This document shows positions 34,301-42,878 of a stretch of DNA of 64,000 bases, piece by piece. The stretch spans positions 40,249,474 through 40,313,473 of the forward strand of contig NC_133472.1 in the NCBI RefSeq assembly GCF_025370935.1, in the 5' to 3' direction. The translations under genes and the position numbers were made by a program. The DNA comes from Choristoneura fumiferana (Eukaryota; Arthropoda; Insecta; Lepidoptera; Tortricidae). Every line of letters starts with the position of its first letter. Positions within the stretch are counted from its first letter, which is position 1. The notes beneath the pieces were generated by a model. The model was not told the DNA's origin. It saw only the letters and a list, made by a program, of their open reading frames with translations, and ran no database searches.

Positions 34301-37300
34301 CCTAGAAATTTTTAGACAGATTATCAGAACATGTATTTTTTTTGTCAATTACCCTCTTCACCGCCACAAAACAAACGAAGTGACATGCTCTGTACGCCAC
34401 AGAAAAACCAGAGACAACTCAACTTGATTTTTAATTGACAAGATTTCATTTTTTTAACATCTTTTAATTACTACAGGAATCGAAAGAGTTTTGCCTCCTG
34501 AACATGGGAAAATATTTATTATAATTGATTTCTCCATATTAAAAAAAAAATACGAAAAAATTTAAAAAATATGTCTGAATTTGCCAACACTACAACAGAA
34601 TAGATATGTTTCCTTTGCCTTTATCACCAGAAAAAGGAGCTGTCATCATTTTGATATTGTCTCTATGCAACGTCTACGTCAGATTTACGTGATCTTTTTT
34701 TTAAGAGACTAGACAAAAGTAATAGATCTATTGTGTCGTAGTTTTGGAGTTATGCCCTTTTAGAATAAGCAAATCTTAAAAAAAAAAAAAAAAAAAATAG
34801 TTGTAGCGAAATTTTAAAAATATCAGCGTTTTTCTCTTTCCAAAATACAGAGAACGAATCAAATTATAGTCTTAGAAATATGAAATCTTGTCAATTCCAT
34901 TGCAGAAGGATTAATTTCAAGTTGAATGTTGGTCATGTATACGACAGTGGCGGGACCTGGGGCGGTTAAAACAAAAAAAATATGAACATTTATCTGTCAT
35001 ATCTAGAAGTCAGGCCTTAAATATTTGACATGTAAAATTTTTAATTTTATGAATAAACGAATATGAATATGAATATACCACGAAGTGCAAAACTCGAACT
35101 TCGTATGTTGCCGTCCCGCTGACGCTTATGTCATTTAATACGCGAGTGAAAGGGACGGTGCGATACGAACTTCGATTTGCGAGTTCCGTAGTAGCCCAGC
35201 AGGACGCACATGTGCGTTTGCAGCATCTGACGATGTCTGGGAACATCAAGCGATGTTTATAAATTACCTTCAACACTCCGACGAGATTGTCAATGTCGCT
35301 GTTGATGCCTTTCGCGACACCGGGGTATTGCACCTTCATTGCTACCTCTGTGCCGTTATGGAGCGTCGCCAAGTGGACCTGACCTGAGAATACCATAGAA
35401 AACCATCACCATCGTGCCGTAAAAGCCGTGGTGGCCGAGTGGTTTGCCCTATGGCCTCTCAAGCAGAGGATCGTGGGTTCAAACCCCGGCTAAATTCAAT
35501 GTGCGGTAATAAATTTGAAATTTACCACGAGCTTTACGGTGAAGGAGAACATCGTGAGGAAACCTGCACAAACCTGCGAAGCAATTCAATGGTGTGTGTG
35601 AAGTTCCCAATCCGCACTGGGCCCGCGTGGGAACTACGGCCCTTCTGAGAGGAGGCCTGTGCCCAGCAGTGGGACGTATATAGGCTGGGATGATGATGAT
35701 GCTGTTTCACCACCCATTGATTAATAGGGATGTTGACACCATTAAAAATAATTCGAAGACACGACTCCAGTAAAAAAACACTTTATTTTAGCCCTGAAAA
35801 CCAGATTAATTTTCGATTAACTGCAAAATTGGATTTTTTGTTGCTTTAAAACAAATAAATAGTTGATTGAGTGTGCGAACAAGTGACGTCATAAGTTGCT
35901 ATTTTCATTCAAACTTTATGGGAGAATTGTGTTTTGACAGCTCATAAAAAGTACGTCAATTGATTGGTGGTGTCAACATCCCGGGTGACACTCTTTCCCG
36001 GCCCGGATAATACCGGGATGGAAATACCGACCCTGTTTTTCGTGTACACGCCCATAGAAGCTCCTGTCAGTTTCTATGGGCGTGTACACAAAAATAGGGC
36101 CGGTATTTCCAATTGTCGGTGTTATCCGGGCCAGGAAAGATTGTCACCCAACATCCCTATTTTATTTGACGGATAAATATGTGATGCCGTCTCTGTCTAT
36201 TCGAACAAAACAAACAGAGACGGCATCACATTCATCCGTCAAATAAATTTAACAAATGGATGGTGAAACAGAGGGTAAATTAAATATACAAAAAAATAGT
36301 TTTCATTAATTAAACAGATCCTGTTTAATTCGGATCTTTGACTATGAGCATAAAAGCTCGGCGAACCTGTACGAACTTTCTCTCGCTCTCGCGTCTCTCT
36401 TTCCTTTCATAGTTCACGCAAGCGAAATAATGGCTAGTTATTTAAGTACCTATGGACGCAGCGGCAAAAGGCCTCTCCTCAAAATGGTTCACTTTGCCGC
36501 GCCAGTCCGGGCCGAGCTGCGCCACGAGCACCTGCTGGACTTGCCAGGACGGCATGAAGTCCGCGGACTGGCGGACGCGCTCGAAGATACGCTGGAGCTC
36601 AGGAGATATCACCGTCTCGTCCTGGATACTTAGAAGCTGGCCTAGCTTCAACGCCGCACCTGGAATTTGGTATTTGTGAATCTAGGCTCTTCAATAGTTA
36701 TTTGTGCAACAAGAGAGCTGAGTTTTTTCTGCGAGTGTTGATTTTGAATCTCGAGTAAGCGAATAGCGAGTGATTCATAGTTAGAATACAGAGCGCAGCG
36801 AGGGATTCAAACACAAGAGATGCAAAAAATATGTACACCTTTTCACCTCAGCAGCAAAAACATATTATAGGTAAAAAAATACAGCATGGTAAAAATAAAA
36901 ACACAAACTTATCAAAAAAAAATAAAACAAACAATATCAAAAAATATATATAATTGGATTATTAAGAAAATAATTATAATAATCACATTTAGAACCTTTA
37001 CAGATGATTTGCAACTTTTTTGTTAACTGGTAAACGCCTGTGCTACAAACTGACCTTTCCGTCACTTTTATTTACATGCAAAAGTGCAAAAGAGAAACCA
37101 CTATACCAACTCTTCATCATAGACAGTGTATACCAAAGCCCTGGAAACAAAACAAGTGAAGCAAGTGTCATCTCTTACCTCTAACTTTGCAGAGTGTGTC
37201 CACGATTCGTTCAGCATTTGCTGGCGATAGGAACGCATTAGGTGCTTCCTCGCGGCCCGTGACGGACTGGAGTGTGTTACGGGCGTATTGGGCGACCGTA

Positions 37301-38345
37301 CCCACGCCCAAGCCGGCGGCGAGGGAGCCGAAAGAGAACATGCGCCCGAGTCGGGACGAAGGCACTACACGAGCCTTCGAGTTCTCGCTTAGCTGTAAAA
37401 CGGAATTTCGTACAGGATGGCGTTTCGAGGAAAATAATATCTTAGTAATTATTATCATTACTGTATCCGTGCCGGTCAAACTCAATGATAGGAGTAGGTA
37501 AATCTTTTGTTTTTTGCTTGAACGTAATAGCGATATCATACCCAAACAGTTCAAGAGCGTAATAAACAATTTTTATATATTTATTTCGGGGATCTCAAAA
37601 CAATTCCAATGATTTTCATGAAATTAGTTATGTGGAGGTTGTCAGGGGCGAACAATCAATTAATATCTTTGTCTTATCTCTGGGAAACCTCGTGTATGCG
37701 AGTTTTAGCCCGAACAAAACTATGGTACCCAGGTACTTAAATACAACTACAACTACCTACTTTGTAGGTAAACAAATGAAAATAAAAAATACTTACTGAT
37801 ACTCTGATCTTTTTCTTTGCAACTGGCTTCGGAACTGCTGTGGGACCAGGGGCTGGTCTGGGAACAATGTCTTCCACTGTCGTAGTGACATTCGGGATAC
37901 TTCCACTCTCAACCTTCCGCATAGATTCCACTACTCTCTCAAGAGGTGCTTCAGCATTGAGCACAGAAGGAATTTCTTTACTCTGAGACTTCTCCAAACT
38001 TTCAAATGTCCTGTTAAATTCTCTATTGAGCTCCTCGATTTCTTCCTTCATCCGCGGATCCATGTCTGCTTTTGTTTCTGATTCAGTGTTAAAATTGGGC
38101 ACGTTCATTACAGCGTATTGTCTAAAGCCGTGTGCGACCACTAGAGCTCGGTCAAGCAGCTCTTTACCGAAGTCGGGGTTTGGTTTGTAGTTAGCTACGG
38201 GGTTAGTCGGACAGTTTTGTGCAAAAGCCTTGATGCTGGAGTTATTCCATATTAATCGAGAGCTCTCTTGCTGAAGCTTGGCTCCAGCCTCCACAACCAA
38301 TCTCAGGCCCCTGACTATACCGATTAAGTCGTTAATGTGAGACAT
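28310..38345 (-). CDS. Coq8: COQ8 atypical kinase (ADCK3/COQ8A orthologue), nine exons, complete
   Basis: Exons in transcription order: 38345-37797, 37392-37179, 36659-36450, 35383-35268, 33681-33519, 32223-32021, 30393-30241, 29533-29426, 28486-28310. All have GT/AG boundaries and consistent phases, summing to 1893 nt (630 residues plus TAA), close to animal COQ8. COQ8 is an ADCK/UbiB-family protein of the inner mitochondrial membrane, facing the matrix, that supports the coenzyme Q synthesis complex. Visible hallmarks: a hydrophobic Gly/Ala segment at ~204-218, KxGQ (KLGQ, 259-262), the Ala-rich loop AAAS (320-323) replacing the usual Gly loop, VAMK lysine 341, QTDPNWANF (469-477) and LDFGATRE (489-496). 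The start is the ATG three bases after an acceptor at 38349-38350, implying a 5' UTR exon. No disruption is seen. Introns hold several repeats. Confidence 0.95.
28650..29300. repeat. 27-bp minisatellite, ~24 units, in the last COQ8 intron
   Basis: The unit is GACAGCGCTAGTATTGCC + ATGAGGGTA. Units vary at few positions (GTATT/GTGTT, GACAGC/GGCAGC). One unit carries a 3-bp insertion near 29240, and edge units differ more (TGCTGTAATGAACGTA). The period is nine codons, so several frames on both strands stay open for 200-300 codons. These are not genes: splice sites on either side (29426 donor, 28486 acceptor) place the array in an intron. Confidence 0.95.
30043..30226. repeat. 72-bp tandem repeat, 2.5 copies, beside a COQ8 donor
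   Basis: Copies start at 30043, 30115 and 30187 with GAATCGATTTAGACG (ATTTAACG in the third). Each full unit contains a 15-base perfect inverted repeat (AATCGATTCATTAGA / TCTAATGAATCGATT). The partial third copy ends about 9 bases from the splice donor of the exon ending at 30241. Confidence 0.85.
30660..30786. repeat. Short tandem motif array GGTCATTTCAAGAA
   Basis: About eight imperfect units of 15-17 bases (GGTCATTTCAAGAAGC, GGTCATTTTAAGAATT, GGTTATTTCAAGATG and similar), in a COQ8 intron. Confidence 0.7.
31678..31929. mobile_element. ~250-bp hairpin MITE in a COQ8 intron
   Basis: GAGCATCTCTAAAAAAGTTT at the left mirrors AAACTTTTTTAGAAATGCTC at the right. An inner perfect hairpin TAACATAGTCT...AGACTATGTTA with TTTCCATACAAA/TTTGTATGGAAA lies at its centre. 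TSD not resolved. Confidence 0.7.
32250..32595. repeat. Dispersed repeat with internal tandem blocks and (GAGT)n
   Basis: A GAGT microsatellite (~32272-32297) is followed by GTTTGTTACTTG and two ~118-base blocks each carrying CCGATATTCCCACGGGATAG, GGATAAAATCT and GAGTCATGAAATTTG. The same family is at 61325-61690 (three blocks). A shorter relative is at 51230. Confidence 0.7.
32735..33000 (-). repeat. tRNA-derived SINE (minus orientation)
   Basis: In minus orientation: a tRNA-like head with GACCTGTGGCCTCTCAAGCA and GGGTTCAGACCCCGGC, then ACATCGTACAGACCTGCG, GGCACTGGCCCCGCATGGGA and GGCCTGTGCCCAGCAGTGGG. It matches the SINEs at 35424 and 60160. It lies in a COQ8 intron and its open frame is not a gene. 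Confidence 0.8.
33060..33412. repeat. GC-rich inverted-repeat element
   Basis: CACTTGTCCCACCGCCGACG at the left is mirrored by CTCGCCGGCGGTGAGACAAC at the right. The interior repeats GAGCGAGAAGCGAGCAGAGC-like words. Probably a MITE. TSD not resolved. Confidence 0.5.
33729..34280. repeat. Dispersed element with AGGGTTCCGTAG...CTACGGAACCCT ends
   Basis: TIR AGGGTTCCGTAG (33729) and CTACGGAACCCTAAAAA (34264-34280). The right part contains a GACAGACAGAGATACAGACG tract. A related block is at 47160-47570 (AGGGTTCCGTTTCCGTACCC, CTGTCTGTCTGTCTGGCCGT). No coding sequence. Confidence 0.65.
35090..35205. mobile_element. Hairpin MITE, CTACTACGAAACTCGAA family
   Basis: CAAAACTCGAACTTCGTATG and CGATACGAACTTCGATTTGC flank a CCGTCCCGC...GGGACGG centre. 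The right end is GTAGTAGCCCAGCAGG. Same family at 41093, 41714, 62885 and 63000. It sits in a COQ8 intron near the exon at 35268. Confidence 0.7.
35424..35700 (+). repeat. tRNA-derived SINE, complete
   Basis: The head GTGGCCGAGTGGTTTGCCC resembles an A box and GGTTCAAACCCC a B box for RNA polymerase III. The body includes ACATCGTGAGGAAACCTGCA and TGGGCCCGCGTGGGAACTAC. The tail ends TATATAGGCTGGGATGATGA + TGATG. It lies in a COQ8 intron. It is not a tRNA gene: the acceptor stem is missing. Confidence 0.85.
35701..36276. mobile_element. CTGTTTCACCA-family MITE (copy 2) split by another element
   Basis: The left arm GCTGTTTCACCACCCATTGA is separated from the centre and right arm (TTTGACGGATAAATATGTGA, GACGGCATCACATTCATCCG, GGATGGTGAAACAGAGG) by a ~435-bp insert. 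Compared with the intact copy at 6880 the break is after TTGATTAAT. Confidence 0.8.
35726..36160. mobile_element. Element with AGGGATGTTG ends inserted in the MITE
   Basis: Ends TAGGGATGTTGACACC and GTCACCCAACATCCCTA are inverted repeats. It includes a long hairpin at ~35990-36145 (CCCGGCCCGGATAATACCGG opposite CGGTGTTATCCGGGCC; GTGTACACGCCCATAGAA opposite TTCTATGGGCGTGTACAC). No protein coding. Confidence 0.7.
36690..36860. repeat. Dispersed repeat related to 15705-15905
   Basis: TGTGCAACAAGAGAGC, GAATCTCGAGTAAGCG, GCGCAGCGAGGGATTCAAA and TTTTCACCTCAGCAGC occur as diverged reverse complements near 15705-15905. It lies in a COQ8 intron. Confidence 0.5.
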
Positions 38346-38348
38346 TGC

Positions 38349-39382
38349 CTGCAATTAGTTGATTAATACGTTATTTACTTACACATATTGGCATAGTAAT
38401 TGGTTAAATAAAATATAGTGTAAATGTATGACAATGTCATGGAGTAGGATGGCACATTATTTAGATCAGTACTAGCAAGTTTATATTAGACTATTAGAAC
38501 TATTAGATTCGGCAGTTGATAGTGAAATAAACAGGATAGCTCGTCATTAATTGAGTTTAGCATGACATATATAAATAAATAAATAAATAAATATCATGGG
38601 ACACTTGACACCAATTGACCTAGTCCCAAACTAAGCAAAGCTTGTACTATGGATACCAGGCAACGGATAAACATACTTATATAGATAAATACATACTTAA
38701 ATACATATTAAACACCCAAGACCCGAGAACAAACATTCGAATTATTCATACAAATATCTGCCCCGGCCGGGAATCGAACCCAAATATATATTATATATTA
38801 TACTTTTTCTTCCTTCTTCCTTTAATTTCATCATAACCACACTAAATACCCAGCACAAAGCGGGACTTTTCTGCTCTAGAGCCGGAAAAATGTATGAAAA
38901 TCCTTTATTGCATTGTTTTAGTTTTTAGAAACTAATGTGAACTATTATTTCCGTAGTCATTATTGCAGCTGTAATGCTGATATTTTTATGAGATTCACAA
39001 CTTTTTAATTTTTTTGGCTATGGGTACAAAGCTTTTCAGCCAGGAGAATAAACAGTTTGTCAGTCCAAAAGAATGCAAAGCTAATTACCTGTTTGCCTTA
39101 GGAACACCTTGTATAAAATTCATAACTCATGGCTTAATTGCACATGCATGTAGGCGGTTAAAGAACGTTGCAAACCATCAAGGCCTTATGATCTCACGGA
39201 CAGGTTATTGCATAATATTATAAAAAAATAACATAACAATGTTATAAAACTATTTCTTTTAACAGATCATAAATTAATATAATATACTACATACATCAAA
39301 TAACCCTGGTTTTAGAGAAAAATGCCTGTTAGAAATAGCAGGTGTGACTGGTTTTAACGAAAGTAAATGAAACGAAACTCAC
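38349..39382 (-). other. Probable 5' UTR intron of COQ8
   Basis: The acceptor TTGCAG lies three bases before the COQ8 ATG, and a matching donor CCG|GTGAGT is found on the minus strand at 39382-39377. This would put a non-coding first exon at about 39383-39560. Inside the interval a LINE 3'-end-like block is seen (38570-38790: AAATAAATAAAT tract, TGGACACTTGACACC-like words, CCCGGCCGGGAATCGAACCC). Confidence 0.4.
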
Positions 39383-40041
39383 CGGCGATTTATTCTCCTA
39401 TTTTATATGATACAGTATTTAAAATGTTTCACAAAACTGAGGCTTCTTCCAAGTTAATGATTAACATAATTTGTAATTTGTTTACTCAAGACGAAAGTTT
39501 GAGAAATCGGTAAATTCCTCCCTCTGAACACTTCAAGTGTTTTGAGTTTGTTTGACATTGACAGATTTGACAGAAGGTCGACTGTTTTTTTATTTAATTT
39601 TTTCCAGATGGAAAAGCTAAGGAGCTAGTTCATACTAAGTACCTCAACTTTTCCAGAAGAGTTGAAATCGTGTTCAAATAGTATTACTACTTATAGAGAA
39701 AGTCGTGTTTCAAGTTTCAAACACGGACTTCATATAAACATTCATATGATGTCTGTGGTTTCAACGATATAAATAACTTGCAAAAAGTAATTATCCAAAA
39801 CATAACGATTGTATCATTCTCTTTCTTTGGTGTTACTTATAATTACGACGCCCGTGATGAAAAGTGATATCGTTCGGAAGAGCTGTAGTGTCGCTCATTT
39901 ACGTGTTATTGTCCCGTACCAGGCATGACGCACTCCGAATTTTAGGTATGAAGCTACAGGTATTCGGCCTCATCGTGTGGACGGACTAACTTCACAGGGC
40001 TGCCGCGCTAGTCGGATCCCCCGTTTCTTGGTGGTCATACT
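39383..40041. other. Upstream region of COQ8
   Basis: No coding exon. It may contain the COQ8 first non-coding exon (to ~39560 on the minus strand) and its promoter. Nothing decisive such as a TATA box is visible. Confidence 0.35.
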
Positions 40042-40316
40042 TGCATATCACGCCAACTAATATTTCCAGTGAGAATCGCTTATATTAGTGGTCATATTAT
40101 TTTATCAGTCGCATATATTTTTAGCAGCATTTGGCAACCTACGCCTTGTTCTTAGTGGCATCTGAAGACACCTAACGAACATTATACCTATTAATGTGTA
40201 ATTATATTTAGAGGGACAAAAATAAGTACAACCAGAACCACCAATACAAGCGATTCTCAGTGGTCATATATAAATTAGTGTGCCATGCCAGTATGACCAC
40301 CATGAAACAGCTGTCG
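40042..40316. mobile_element. ~275-bp inverted-repeat MITE
   Basis: GGTGGTCATACTTGCATATC and ACGCCAACTAATAT at the left are mirrored by ATATAAATTAGTGTGCCATG and CCAGTATGACCACC at the right. Subterminal AGTGAGAATCGCTT is mirrored by AAGCGATTCTCAGT. No coding sequence. Confidence 0.7.
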
Positions 40317-40685
40317 GATCACTGTTGTCAGTTGCTTAATAAGAAATGGGTGCAATAAAAATACTTTGGCATTTATTTTATTCTTCTTAAACCACTTTAA
40401 TAAATAAATTTCCATAACCCTAATTAAAGACAACATATTTCATGAATTTAAACAATTTGTATATAATCTAATTCTGCAACCAAGCAGTAACATCGATTTA
40501 ATTTAATTTATAAACTCTCAAACATTAATTTGTGAGAATCCATTCAAAGCACATACACAAGTAAATGCAAAGGGAATACAAATACCTATAATAAAACGTA
40601 TAGAAAGATGACCTGCATAAATTACTGTTTGTATATCCAGACATGACAACTTTTTGTGACTCATGCTCATTGCATTGCATTAGGG
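40317..40685. other. Gene-free stretch between two MITEs
   Basis: AT-rich with nothing recognised. The 8-bp target duplication of the next element ends at 40685. Confidence 0.4.
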
Positions 40686-40951
40686 CAGGGATGGGGAAAC
40701 TGCGGCCCGCGGGCCATCTCCGGCCCGCGAAGGCTTGAAATCCGGCCCGCGACCATCAAACAAAAATCAAGAGAAGATTTCGTATTGTTACAAAATTTCA
40801 TTCTCATTGGCAATGGCCAAATTAGTGTTTCAGAAAATACAAATCAATATTTTTATTTCAGTAAATAACATAGACAAAAATGCAACAACTTGGCCCGCCA
40901 TATATTTCGTTAGTATATATTGGCACGCGAAGGAAAGTTTCCCCATCCCTG
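40686..40951. mobile_element. 266-bp hAT-type MITE with CGGCCCGC words, 8-bp TSD
   Basis: TIR CAGGGATGGGGAAACT and AGTTTCC-CCATCCCTG. TSD CATTAGGG at 40678-40685 and 40952-40959. Subterminal TGCGGCCCGCGGGCC and repeated GGCCCGCGA are typical of a widespread hAT group. Short open frames across it are not genes. Confidence 0.9.
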
Positions 40952-41092
40952 CATTAGGGCTTACGCTGGCTGACGCGGTTTGCACGGCGCGGGTGGCCGC
41001 CTGTTGAACAATAGTGTGAGCAGCGCTAACTGCGCGCGTCGCGTGCATAAGATTGTACCAGCACCCGCCCCGCAAGCGTGCGCCCGCGCCAG

Positions 41093-41700
41093 AGGGCCTA
41101 CTCCGAAATTCGAAGTTAGTATCGCACCGTCCCTCTCACTCTCGTATTAAATAGTATAAAGGCGCGGCCCCATGCAGTCGCTCGGCGCTCGTTTCCAGCG
41201 ATAAATCTGGTCACGTGACCCCATTTTGAATTTCCCGCGACTCAAATCGGTAATCGCTAGTCGCTCGTTTGCAGCGACCAATCTGGTCACGTGATCCTAT
41301 TTCGAATTTCCCGCGACTCAATAAAGTAGTGTCAAGTCGCCGCGTCGAACAGCAGCGTCAACATGGCGGCCGCTCGAACAAAGAAATTACAGTGTTTGTT
41401 TGGAAATTGACGAAATGTCGTTTGTTTACAAGTACCAAAAATGGGTTTATCAATGTCAACACATTACATTGCTGCTTCCCATTTTGAAGCTCAACATTTT
41501 CAGCTTTATACCACGTGACCAGATTTGTAGCGACGAGCGATTGCATACAGCAGTAGCTCAATATTTTCAGCTTTATCGCTATATGTCACGTGACCGGATT
41601 TATCGCTGGAAACGAGCGTCGAGCAACTTGCATGAGGCCGCGCCTTAAGTGTCAAATGGACGGGAGGACACGAACTTCGATTTTCGAATGCCCCGCAGCT
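41093..41700. mobile_element. CTACTACGAA-family MITE interrupted by the 41160 element
   Basis: The left half (GGCCTACTCCGAAATTCGAA, GTATTAAATAGTATAA) and right half (GTGTCAAATGGACGGGAGGA, CACGAACTTCGATTTTCG) match the two halves of the intact copy at 41714-41836. The break is exactly at AGTATAAGTG. Confidence 0.8.
41160..41645. mobile_element. 486-bp inverted-repeat element with 3-bp TSD (TAA)
   Basis: Ends AGGCGCGGCCCCATGCA and TGCATGAGGCCGCGCCT are inverted repeats, continued by GCTCGTTTCCAGCGATAAAT opposite ATTTATCGCTGGAAACGAGC and TGGTCACGTGACC. TAA occurs on both sides (41157-41159, 41646-41648). The intact host MITE shows a single TAA there, which confirms the insertion. A 3-bp TWA target suggests PIF/Harbinger-type mobilisation. 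A longer relative is at 61068-62393. Confidence 0.8.
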
Positions 41701-41713
41701 TGCGCAGGCCCTG

Positions 41714-41836
41714 GCTAGCTACTACGAAACTCGAAGTTCGTATCGTACCGTCCCTCTCGCTCTCGTATTAAATAGTATAAGTGTGAGAGGGACCGCACAG
41801 CACGAACTTCGAGTTTCGAGTTTCGTAGTAGCCCTG
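41714..41836. mobile_element. Intact CTACTACGAA-family hairpin MITE
   Basis: CTACTACGAAACTCGAAGTT and CGTACCGTCCCTCTCGCTCT at the left are mirrored by GTGTGAGAGGGACCG and AACTTCGAGTTTCGAGTTTC + GTAGTAG at the right. This copy served as the empty-site reference for 41093-41700. Confidence 0.85.
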
Positions 41837-42623
41837 CTGATACCTCTACAATTTTCTGAAAAGATGGTCAGGGTCTAATGTTTATACATAAGTATCAAAA
41901 TATCTTTGTCGTCGACAGTACCCAAATGTAGTATTGTAAGTATGACTGTACCACAATTGTACTTTCTCTTAGACTTTGAGGAAAATCTTCATAATAAAAA
42001 CAATGTTCCATCCAGTCATTTTGTGTTTCGAATCAATAGATACTTTTTGTATTCTTTCAAGTACAGTCAGCTAAATAACTCGTTTATCTATTTTTAAACA
42101 TCCTATCAAATGAGTTGAAAGTCTCTTTGACTTGGACACGAACAAGATGCCAATTATCGGAGACTTAAAATAAATATCTATCGTAAGATGCGATAAATCG
42201 AATGTCGTTCCATGGAATATCGCAATCGAGATATCGTCACTACTTTGAAAAAAGCTCGTATCTCAAAATAGATAATTTTACTGAGTGAACTTTATGAACA
42301 TTCATTCAAGAGACAATTTTGTTTGCGCATTGATTTGATACGAGTTTTTTTTTAAGTAGTGACGATATATCTCGATGACACCGAGACCGGCTGGTCTAGT
42401 GGCGATCAGCGCAAGTCTCATTAACGCTTGTTGTATGCCACTATCTTAAATCTAGTAGCGTACAATTAAAAACGTTAATTTATATGTAACGTCCAATAAA
42501 TGCTTATACCAATACAATTAAAAAGTTAACACACACCAATGTAATACATTCAAACAATTTATAATTATAAAGTCTGACACTACACTCCTGTCAAGTCTTT
42601 TTGTTAGGCGAGAAGAAGACGTA
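41837..42623. other. Gene-free stretch
   Basis: Two similar short blocks ATCGAGATATCGTCACTACT (~42224) and AAGTAGTGACGATATATCTC (~42355) are inverted copies with ~110 bases between them (GAAAAAAGCTCGTATC opposite GATACGAGTTTTTTTT), giving another likely hairpin MITE at ~42220-42376. No exon seen. Confidence 0.5.
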
Positions 42624-42755
42624 CAGTCAAGGGCAAAGATATCGACACGGCCAAAGTTGCAAAAATATGTATACACGGCCTTAATGTTAAGTGCATAAAG
42701 TCGTGTGTACATATTTTTGTAACTTTGGCCGTGTCGATATCTTTGCCCTTGACTG
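42624..42755. mobile_element. 132-bp hairpin MITE, CAGTCAAGGGCAAAGATA family (copy 2)
   Basis: Same family as 16538-16666, with perfect ends CAGTCAAGGGCAAAGATATC and GATATCTTTGCCCTTGACTG. TA at 42622-42623 and 42756-42757. Confidence 0.88.
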
Positions 42756-42757
42756 TA

Positions 42758-42876
42758 CAGTCGAGTTCATAAACTTGTGAGCAAAATTTGGATCAAAAAT
42801 ATCTGAACACGAGGCGTAGAAGCGTGTTCAGATATTTTTGATCAAATTTTTGCTCACAAGTGTATGAACTCGACTG
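42758..42876. mobile_element. 119-bp hairpin MITE, CAGTCGAGTTCATA family
   Basis: Ends CAGTCGAGTTCATAAACTTG and CAAGTGTATGAACTCGACTG, arms extended by GAGCAAAATTTGGATCAAAA and its mirror. TA at 42756-42757 is shared with the preceding MITE; the other TA is at 42877-42878. The two elements sit back to back. Confidence 0.88.
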
Positions 42877-42878
42877 TA

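Noticed and set aside
35424..35500. tRNA gene
   Set aside because: A- and B-box-like words are present, but no acceptor stem closes and the sequence continues as the body of a SINE found three times here.
38346..38354. COQ8 start three codons further upstream
   Set aside because: That codon is TTG and overlaps a splice acceptor; the ATG at 38345 is the plausible start.
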